NCBI GenBank assembly: GCA_965202905.1
Contig: OZ241868.1
Coordinates: 1,984,001-2,048,000 of the forward strand
From: CAYFYS01 sp965202905
GTDB taxonomy: Bacteria; Pseudomonadota; Alphaproteobacteria; MPNO01
Reading direction: 5' to 3'
DNA length: 64,000 bases
The notes beneath the pieces are model-generated. The model did no database searches and had not been told where the DNA came from. It saw only the letters and a program-made list of their open reading frames with translations. The position numbers were made by a program, and so were the translations under genes. Numbering within the stretch: the stretch's first letter is position 1; each line of letters starts with the position of its first letter. Below are positions 58,103-64,000 of the stretch, piece by piece.

Positions 58103-58459
58103 TTAGATCCGTTCCTTCCGCGACAGGGTATCGGTCACGAGGTCGCGGATCAGCGGGCGGTTGCGCAGCGGGTCGACCTGAATCACGCCGGGCCGCAGCT
58201 TGACCATGCAGGCATAGCCGGCTTCGCCGTCGATCGCCATTGTGCATTCCTTGCACACGTTGGCGTTGAAGCAACTGAATCGGACGGCGAGCCCGGGATC
58301 GTGCAGTTCGCGGATACGCACCAGGCCGTCGAGGACGGAATCGCCGTCGTCGTAGGGGATATCGAACTCGTCGTATCGGCCGTCATCGTGCGACCGGCCG
58401 CGCCATACCTTCAGCCGTGCGGTCGAGCGCGCGCCCGGCGGGGCTGGATTGCCGCTCAT
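58103..58459 (-). CDS. 2Fe-2S ferredoxin-domain protein, SdhB N-terminal type
   Basis: 118 residues. It resembles only the first domain of succinate dehydrogenase/fumarate reductase iron-sulfur subunits: KVWRGRSHDDGRYDEFDIPY, SVLDGLVRIRELHDPGLAVR, then SCFNANVCKECTMAIDGEAG and YACMVKLRPGVIQVDPLRNR. The C-terminal 4Fe-4S/3Fe-4S domain is absent. Spacing of the ligands is C-x5-C-x2-C...C rather than the usual C-x4-C-x2-C. It starts by overlapping the flavoprotein stop codon (ATGA), so it is the electron partner of that flavoprotein. Last of a three-gene operon. Confidence 0.82.
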   Translation of the reverse strand: MSGNPAPPGARSTARLKVWRGRSHDDGRYDEFDIPYDDGDSVLDGLVRIRELHDPGLAVRFSCFNANVCKECTMAIDGEAGYACMVKLRPGVIQVDPLRNRPLIRDLVTDTLSRKERI

Positions 58460-60162
58460 CGAGCCGTCCTTGCCCGATGGCTGTCGAAGGCCGAGACCGT
58501 CGCATCGCCCTGCAGCGAGAGGACCTGCGGGCGCCGCAGGGCATCGTCCGTCGCCACGAAATCGTTCCTTTGATGGGCGCCGCGGCTTTCCCGGCGGCCG
58601 AGCGCGGCGAGCGTCACCGCTTCGGCGCCGAGCAGCCCGTTGCGGAGCTCGAACCATTCGACCAGCGAAGTGTTGAACGCCGCCTCATCTTCCACCGTCA
58701 GGGTTTCGAGATCCTGCTCCCGCATCGCGCGAATGCGGTCCAGCGCCTCGCTCAGGCCTTGTTCGTCGCGGAACGGGCCGACCTTTTCCCACATCAGCCT
58801 CCGCAGATCGTTGAGCAGGGCCTTGGGGGATGCGCCCGATGCGGCGCCGTTCCCACGCCTGGCGCGGACGGCGTCGGCCCGCTTGCGCGCCGCCGCGGCC
58901 GGCCAATCGGGGACCCCGTCGGCGGCGACCAACTCGGCGGCGAACCGGCCGGCGCATTCGCCGTAGACCATCGCTTCGGGCAGCGCGTTGCCCGACAGCC
59001 GGTTGGCGCCATTGGCCCCGCCGGCAACTTCGCCGGCCGCAAACAGGCCGGCCACGCCGGTCTGGAGCCTGGTATCCACCTGGATGCCGCCCATCAGATA
59101 GTGGGCGATCGGCGAGACCTCGACCGGCCGCCGGGTGAGATCGATGCCGTTGCGCAGGAAGATGTCGAGCGCCGGGCCAATCGCCGCCCGGAGGGTCTCC
59201 TCCGCGAGATGCTCGAAGGACAGATAGACCCCGCCGTGGGGCGAGCCGCGGCCGGCCTCGACCTCCTTGCAGATCGCGAAGGTGAGTTGGTCGCGGGTGG
59301 TGTTGTAGGTTGCGTCTTCGGCGCGGCCGTAGTCGTTCATGAACTCGATGCCGTCGTCGTTGACGATGCGGCCGCCGAGCTTGACCCGCATCGGCTCCCA
59401 GGTCGTCGGATCGAGTCCGATCAGCCGAGGCGCCAGATGACCCATCGGGAAGAACTGCACGAACTCCATGTCGACCAGCCGCGCCCCGGCGCGGAGCGCC
59501 AGCCCGATACCTTCGCCTGCGATGTTGTTCGAGGCGGTGGTCCGCAGGAACAGCGCCGTCAGGCCGCCGGTGGCAAGCACCGCGGCGCCGGCCGCGATCG
59601 CGACCGGCGCGCCGGTCGGCACGTCGAGGCCGACCGCCCCGGCAACGCGGCCATCCTCGACCACAAGGTCGGTCAGGCTGACGTTGCTGAGACGGCGGAT
59701 CGTATCGGTCCGGCTGATCCGGTTGCGCAGCGCGGCGGCGATCGTCGCCCCGGTGCGCAGGAAATCCACGTAACAGCACCGCTTCCGGCCGTGCCCCGGC
59801 GCGATCACCTGCTTGATCCGGCCGTGCTCGTCCTCGGCCCAGTCGACCCGCCAGCCGCGCAGCTCGCGGATCCGGGCGGGCGCGTTCTCGCACAAGAGCG
59901 CCGCGAGGTTCTCGTCGCACAGCCCGCGTCCGGCCTCGATCGTGTCCTCGGTGTGCAGCGCCGGATCGTCCGGCTCGGCCTCGCCCAGCGCGGCGGCGCA
60001 CGTCATCTGCGCCATGATCGTCGCACCGCCGCGGCCGATGACGTTCTTGTCGATCAGCACGACCCGGGCGCCGCCGCGCGTGGCCGCGACCGCGGCGTAC
60101 ATGCCCGCCGCGCCGCCGCCGACCACCAGCACGTCGGTCTCGAACTTCAGAACCTCGGTCAT
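58456..60162 (-). CDS. SdhA/FrdA-like FAD-dependent oxidoreductase
   Basis: 568 residues. FAD-binding DVLVVGGGAAGMYAAVAATR, then GVGRGGATIMAQMT-like capping (NVIGRGGATIMAQMTCAAAL), a substrate-binding part with DMEFVQFFPMGHLAPRLIGL, HYLMGGIQVDTRLQTGVAGL and FAAGEVAGGANGANRLSGNA, the second FAD motif. This is the fumarate reductase/succinate dehydrogenase/L-aspartate oxidase group, plus a helical C-domain. It overlaps both neighbours (ATGA each), one a molybdo-hydroxylase and the other a 2Fe-2S protein. It may oxidise or reduce an enoate-like acid; substrate unknown. Confidence 0.9.
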   Translation of the reverse strand: MTEVLKFETDVLVVGGGAAGMYAAVAATRGGARVVLIDKNVIGRGGATIMAQMTCAAALGEAEPDDPALHTEDTIEAGRGLCDENLAALLCENAPARIRELRGWRVDWAEDEHGRIKQVIAPGHGRKRCCYVDFLRTGATIAAALRNRISRTDTIRRLSNVSLTDLVVEDGRVAGAVGLDVPTGAPVAIAAGAAVLATGGLTALFLRTTASNNIAGEGIGLALRAGARLVDMEFVQFFPMGHLAPRLIGLDPTTWEPMRVKLGGRIVNDDGIEFMNDYGRAEDATYNTTRDQLTFAICKEVEAGRGSPHGGVYLSFEHLAEETLRAAIGPALDIFLRNGIDLTRRPVEVSPIAHYLMGGIQVDTRLQTGVAGLFAAGEVAGGANGANRLSGNALPEAMVYGECAGRFAAELVAADGVPDWPAAAARKRADAVRARRGNGAASGASPKALLNDLRRLMWEKVGPFRDEQGLSEALDRIRAMREQDLETLTVEDEAAFNTSLVEWFELRNGLLGAEAVTLAALGRRESRGAHQRNDFVATDDALRRPQVLSLQGDATVSAFDSHRARTAR

Positions 60163-62537
60163 TCCCGGCTGGCGTCGCGCATATCGGCGATTGCGCGCAG
60201 CACGCGGCGCGGCGTAATCGGAATCTCGCAGATTTCGGCCCCCAATGGCCGCAGCGCATCGTTGACCGCGTTGCCAATCGCCGCGCCGGGCCCGATCGCG
60301 CCGCCCTCGCCGACGCCCTTCTGGCCGAAGGTGGTGTAGGGCGACGGCGTCTCCATGTGCAGCACGCGCACATCCGGCAGTTCGGTCGCGCCGGGTAGCA
60401 GGTAGTCCGCAAACGTCGTGTCGAGCGGCTGGCCGTTCTCGGCGAACCGGGCTTCCTCGTAGAGCGCCGAGCCCACCCCCTGGGCCGCGCCACCGATGAT
60501 CTGCCCATCGACGATCATCGGATTGATCATGACGCCCGCGTCCTCGGCAATGACGTAATCGAGGATCTCGACCGATCCCGTTGCGGGGTCGACCGCGACG
60601 ACGGCGGCGTGGGTGGCGCCGGTGTGCACCCCGGTGCGGATGCCCGGCGCGTAGCCCTCGGTCGCCTCCAGCCCCCGCGAGTCGACGTCTTCGGGCAGAT
60701 CGGCCGGGCGCAGATGATAGGCGCCGGCGATCTCCGCCAGGGAGATGCTTCCCGACGGCCCGACCACCGCGCCGTCGATAAGGCGCACGCTCTGCGCGTC
60801 GGCCTGAAGCAGCCGCGCGCCGATTCGCGAGGCGCGGTCCGCGATCTCCCGGCAGGCTGCGGCGGCGGCGCCGCCGGCCCAGACGATGCAGCGCGATCCC
60901 CATGTCCCGGTCGAGTAAGGCGTAAGAGCCGTGTCGCCGTGGACGACATGAACGCGCTGCGGATCGACGCCGAGGATCTCGTGGGCGATCTGGGCGAGCG
61001 TGGTCTCCAGCCCCTGGCCGTGGCTATGCACGCCGACCCGAAGCTCGAGTCCGCCGTCCGGGGTGAGCCGCGCCATCGCGAGCTCGTGAAGCGCGCGCTT
61101 CTTGCCGTCGGCCGTCGTCCCGTGCGCGGTCTGTTCCGACAGGCTCGCGAAGCCGACGCCGATCAGCCGGCCGTCGGGCTCGCCGCGCCGCTGGCGCGCC
61201 CGCACGCCTTCGAAGTCGATCGCCTCTACCGCGCGATGCAGGAGCGCCGGGTAGTCGCCGCTGTCGAAATGCTTGTCGGTGACGTTGTCATACGGCATCG
61301 CCTCGGGCGGCACGAGATTACGAAGCCGGACCTGCCAGGGCTCGATGTCGGCGGCGCGCGCCACGGCATCGACGACAAGCTCCATCGCGTAGCACACCCC
61401 GGGCCGGGCAACGCCGCGATAGGGCAGGATCGGCGGCTTGTTGGTGGCCACGGAAAACGACCGGCAGCGATAGGCGGGAAGATCGTAGGGTCCGGGCAGG
61501 ATGGCGGCCACCTGGGAGGCTTCGATCGCCGAGGTGAAGGGATAGGACGAATAGGCGCCCGAATCGACGATGCATTCGGCGTCGAGCGCGAGCAGGCGTC
61601 CGTCGTCGTCCGCAAAAGCGGTAATCTTGTAGTGATGCTCGCGGCAGTTGGCGTTGGCGCTCAAATGTTCGCGCCGGTCCTCCAGCCAGCGCACCGGATG
61701 GCCGCGCTGCATCGCCAGCCAGCTCAGGCAGACCTCCTCGGCGGCGAGGATCGCCTTGTAGCCGAACCCGCCGCCGACATCGGGCGAGATCACCCGGATC
61801 TGACCCTCCGGGATGCCCAGGCATTGGGCGAGCCCGGTGCGCACGACATGGGGGAACTGGGTTGCGCCGTGGACGACGAGTTGAGAAAGCCGGCTGTCCC
61901 ATTCGGCGATGAAGCCGCGGCCTTCGATCGGCGCCATGCACTGGCGCGCGGTGCGTAGCTCGCGCATGACGCGGATGCTCGCTGCGGCGGCGGCCGCTTC
62001 GATATCGCCGTGGTAGCCGACCTCGATGTAGTCGTTGTCGCCCCACTCCTCATGCACCAGCGCCGAACCTGGCTCGCGCGCTTCGACCAGATCGACCACC
62101 GCGGGCAGCGGGTCGATCTGAACCGTCACCGCATCGGCGATGTCCTCGACCTCGGCGCGCGTGTCGGCGACGCACATCGCGATCAGCTCGCCCACCTGAC
62201 GGACCTTGTCGCGGCACAGTACCGGCTGCTCGGACGGCTTGAAGCCGGGCAGCGGCGACAGTGCGCGGATCGGACGGATCCCGGCAAGATCCTCGGCGAG
62301 AAAGACCGACTCGCGCAGGCGTTCGGGGATTTCGACCGAGACGATCCGGCCGTGGGCGACGGGGCTCCGGACGAACGCCGCCTCGCGCATGCGGTCGAGG
62401 CGGAAATCGCCGATGTAGCGCCCCCGCCCGCGCAGGAACCGGTCGTCCTCCTTGCGCCGAAGGCGGCCGCCGACCCCTTTGTCGGAGGACCCGCGTTCGC
62501 CAGCGGGGCCGGGCGAGGCGGGGACGTCAGGCGTCAT
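60159..62537 (-). CDS. Xanthine-dehydrogenase-family molybdopterin-binding subunit
   Basis: 792 residues. Start at 62537 (MTPDVPASPGPAGERGSSDK). Motifs: RRKEDDRFLRGRGRYIGDFR, SPDVGGGFGYKAILAAEEVC, the active-site loop LPYRGVARPGVCYAMELVVD, VHSHGQGLETTLAQIAHEIL, and the catalytic glutamate in GQKGVGEGGAIGPGAAIGNA. The loop lacks the CSFR of true CO dehydrogenase, so an N-heterocycle or aldehyde hydroxylase is more likely. A second copy of this family in the window (48511-50913). No FAD medium subunit or small 2Fe-2S subunit of its own kind is nearby; the genes that follow encode an SdhA-like flavoprotein and a ferredoxin. Confidence 0.92.
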   Translation of the reverse strand: MTPDVPASPGPAGERGSSDKGVGGRLRRKEDDRFLRGRGRYIGDFRLDRMREAAFVRSPVAHGRIVSVEIPERLRESVFLAEDLAGIRPIRALSPLPGFKPSEQPVLCRDKVRQVGELIAMCVADTRAEVEDIADAVTVQIDPLPAVVDLVEAREPGSALVHEEWGDNDYIEVGYHGDIEAAAAAASIRVMRELRTARQCMAPIEGRGFIAEWDSRLSQLVVHGATQFPHVVRTGLAQCLGIPEGQIRVISPDVGGGFGYKAILAAEEVCLSWLAMQRGHPVRWLEDRREHLSANANCREHHYKITAFADDDGRLLALDAECIVDSGAYSSYPFTSAIEASQVAAILPGPYDLPAYRCRSFSVATNKPPILPYRGVARPGVCYAMELVVDAVARAADIEPWQVRLRNLVPPEAMPYDNVTDKHFDSGDYPALLHRAVEAIDFEGVRARQRRGEPDGRLIGVGFASLSEQTAHGTTADGKKRALHELAMARLTPDGGLELRVGVHSHGQGLETTLAQIAHEILGVDPQRVHVVHGDTALTPYSTGTWGSRCIVWAGGAAAAACREIADRASRIGARLLQADAQSVRLIDGAVVGPSGSISLAEIAGAYHLRPADLPEDVDSRGLEATEGYAPGIRTGVHTGATHAAVVAVDPATGSVEILDYVIAEDAGVMINPMIVDGQIIGGAAQGVGSALYEEARFAENGQPLDTTFADYLLPGATELPDVRVLHMETPSPYTTFGQKGVGEGGAIGPGAAIGNAVNDALRPLGAEICEIPITPRRVLRAIADMRDASRE

Positions 62538-62837
62538 GTTCCAGCGCCTTCGGCCGAGGGCCGCAGGCAGCCCTGTAGGCGGGACGCACGAAACATCACG
62601 GGGCACAATCGGAGGCGACCTTCCGGCATCGAAACCATCCCCATCCAAACGCGGATTGGCGGGGAGTCTAAGTTCAACCGTTTCGCGAGTCGATGGAGAT
62701 ACCGTCCGAACGGCAGCCCATCGCTCGTTGCACGGCCGCCCTTCGTCCCATTCCCGTGGTCTGCCGATGCGAATGGGCCTTATGAGCGGCGGATCGGGTT
62801 GCCGGTCTTCGCGACAAGCCCCGGCTGGCGGCGGAGG
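62538..62837. other. Intergenic stretch, no gene seen
   Basis: 300 bases between the htpG stop and the molybdo-hydroxylase start. Presumably holds the promoter of the latter; no convincing -35/-10 pair, palindrome or terminator stood out. Confidence 0.45.
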
Positions 62838-64000
62838 TCAGGCCCCGGCCTCGAATCCGCGGGCGAGCGCCTCGCACATGCGGCGCGAGAAGGCGGCGGG
62901 GTCGGGCAGGGGCTCGCCTTCCATGATGCGGGCCTGATCGAGCACCAGCCAAGCCGCATCGGAAAGCTGGCTTGCCGATCCGTCCCGGCCGACCGCCTCG
63001 GCGAGGCTCTTGATCAGCGGGTGGCCCGGATTGATCTCCAGGATCCGCTTGAAGCCGGTATCGAGCTGCCTGTGCTGCTTCAACAGCCGCTCCAGGTGGA
63101 TGTCGAGGTCGCCTTCGTCGGCCACCAGGCAGGCCGCGCTGTCGGTCAGCCGGTCCGAGACGCGGACATCCTTGACCTCCTCGTGCAGCGCGAGCTTGAA
63201 CATCGCGATCACCGAATCGATGCGCCCCCGGTCGACCACCTCGCCGGTCCCGGGCGTTTCCTTGGGCGCGATCGCCGACAGGTCGGAGCCCGCCCGGGTG
63301 GCCGACCTGAACGGCTTGTCTTTGAAGGCGCCCACCGAGGGGATCCAGAATTCGTCGACCGGGTCGGTCATCAGCAGCACTTCGATTCCGCGCGCGCGGA
63401 ATCCTTCGAGCTGCGGGCTGCGGCGGACGGCTTCGAGCTCCTCGCCGGTGATGTAGTAGATCGCCTCCTGGCCCTCCTTCATCCGCCCGACATATTCCGA
63501 CAGCCCGACCAGGCCCTCGCCGGCGGTCGAATGGAACCGGACCAGCGGCAGCAGCGCCTCGTGCCGGTCGCGGTCCTCGTAGAGGCCTTCCTTGAGCACC
63601 GCGCCGAAGGTATCCCAGAACGCCGCATAGGCGGCAGGCTCGGCCTCGGCCTTCTTGCCCAGATCGCCGAGCACCCGCTTGACGATCGCCTGGCGCATCC
63701 GATTGAGCACCGGGCTGGCCTGTAGCATCTCGCGGCCGATATTGAGCGGCAGGTCCTCGCTGTCGACCAGCCCGCGCAGGAAACGCAGCCACTGCGGGAT
63801 CAGTTCCGGGCATTGGTCGGTCACGAAAACCCGTTTGACGTAGAGCTTCACGCCGTGCTTGCGCTCGGGGTTGAACAGGTCGAACGGCCGCTGCGCGGGG
63901 ATGAACAGCAGGTTGGTGTATTCCTGCATGCCCTCGGCGCGCCAGTGCAGCGTCATCCAGGGCTCGTCGAACGCGTGGGCGACATGGTGGTAGAACTCTT
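62838..64000 (-). CDS. htpG: Molecular chaperone HtpG (Hsp90), partial
   Basis: The C-terminal part of bacterial Hsp90, about 387 codons; the N-terminal ATPase domain lies beyond the window end. Middle-domain motifs include MTLHWRAEGMQEYTNLLFIP, LYVKRVFVTDQCPELIPQWL, RFLRGLVDSEDLPLNIGREM and LQASPVLNRMRQAIVKRVLG; the dimerisation domain ends in the short bacterial form without an MEEVD tail. It is likely transcribed from beyond the window; the molybdo-hydroxylase gene follows on the same strand after 300 bases. Confidence 0.95.
   Translation of the reverse strand, partial: EFYHHVAHAFDEPWMTLHWRAEGMQEYTNLLFIPAQRPFDLFNPERKHGVKLYVKRVFVTDQCPELIPQWLRFLRGLVDSEDLPLNIGREMLQASPVLNRMRQAIVKRVLGDLGKKAEAEPAAYAAFWDTFGAVLKEGLYEDRDRHEALLPLVRFHSTAGEGLVGLSEYVGRMKEGQEAIYYITGEELEAVRRSPQLEGFRARGIEVLLMTDPVDEFWIPSVGAFKDKPFRSATRAGSDLSAIAPKETPGTGEVVDRGRIDSVIAMFKLALHEEVKDVRVSDRLTDSAACLVADEGDLDIHLERLLKQHRQLDTGFKRILEINPGHPLIKSLAEAVGRDGSASQLSDAAWLVLDQARIMEGEPLPDPAAFSRRMCEALARGFEAGA

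Noticed and set aside
56056..58203. A forward 715-codon frame overlapping the UbiD gene
   Set aside because: It is the shifted frame of the oxidoreductase and UbiD genes, rich in Arg and Gly; real motifs are in the other frames.
1..64000. CRISPR arrays
   Set aside because: The only regularly spaced repeats are two- or three-copy tandem units of 13-35 bp without unique spacers.

Overview
The window is high-GC DNA (high sixties percent by eye) with dense, often overlapping genes. A yqeY-dnaG-rpoD block, trxB beside an LsrB/VtlR-type LysR gene, and the MoxR/DUF58/DUF4159/DUF1285/Nudix/DUF6111/CCA cluster all point to an alphaproteobacterium. The order cannot be fixed from this sequence. Catabolic genes are abundant (Rieske oxygenases, UbiD, CoA ligases, glutathione transferases, VOC and FAH proteins, molybdo-hydroxylases), which suggests an aerobe living on aromatic or xenobiotic carbon.

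Layout. 0-7 kb: serC (cut by the window edge), a LigE-like glutathione transferase, an MBL-fold hydrolase, and a reverse-strand TetR-paaA-DUF59-paaB-paaC-zinc-ribbon operon in which PaaD is split into two genes. 7-18.3 kb: the MoxR cluster, with four genes reverse (MoxR, DUF58, DUF4159 protein, large membrane protein) and five forward (DUF1285, Nudix, DUF6111, CCA enzyme, acyl-CoA ligase). 18.3-25 kb: a decaying catabolic region with a sigma region-4 fragment, a TetR gene, VOC proteins, a frameshifted luciferase-like gene split by a 918-bp IS-like element with inverted ends and a 5-bp target duplication, an FAH gene with an internal deletion, and a frameshifted gloA. 25-34 kb: a glutathione transferase, a 6S-like RNA candidate, LysR, trxB, an Lrp gene, greA, and yqeY-dnaG-rpoD. 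34-38.6 kb: a frameshifted FAH gene, DUF924, an AT-rich SLOG-like gene coupled to a truncated phosphoribosyltransferase gene, one Mu-like virion gene, and a broken Rieske gene.

38.6-44 kb: a cobalamin-independent methionine synthase-like protein, two tandem alpha/beta hydrolases, an MBL hydrolase and an acyl-CoA ligase. 44-47.7 kb: a metal-uptake operon (small secreted protein, outer-membrane barrel, binding protein, permease) behind a Zur-like palindrome. 47.7-62.5 kb: a TauE permease, then molybdo-hydroxylase large subunit plus Rieske oxygenase (reverse), amidohydrolase, Rieske alpha and beta, quinone oxidoreductase and UbiD (forward), then another molybdo-hydroxylase with an SdhA-like flavoprotein and a 2Fe-2S protein (reverse). 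62.8 kb to the end: htpG, cut by the window edge.

The main points for follow-up are the IS-like insertion whose removal restores the reading frame exactly, the AT-rich phosphoribosyltransferase/SLOG pair, the split-PaaD monooxygenase operon with its TetR operator, the structured RNA near 25.9 kb, and repeated short tandem duplications at gene junctions. Without tools all family names rest on motifs read by eye, and several frameshifts could be assembly errors.
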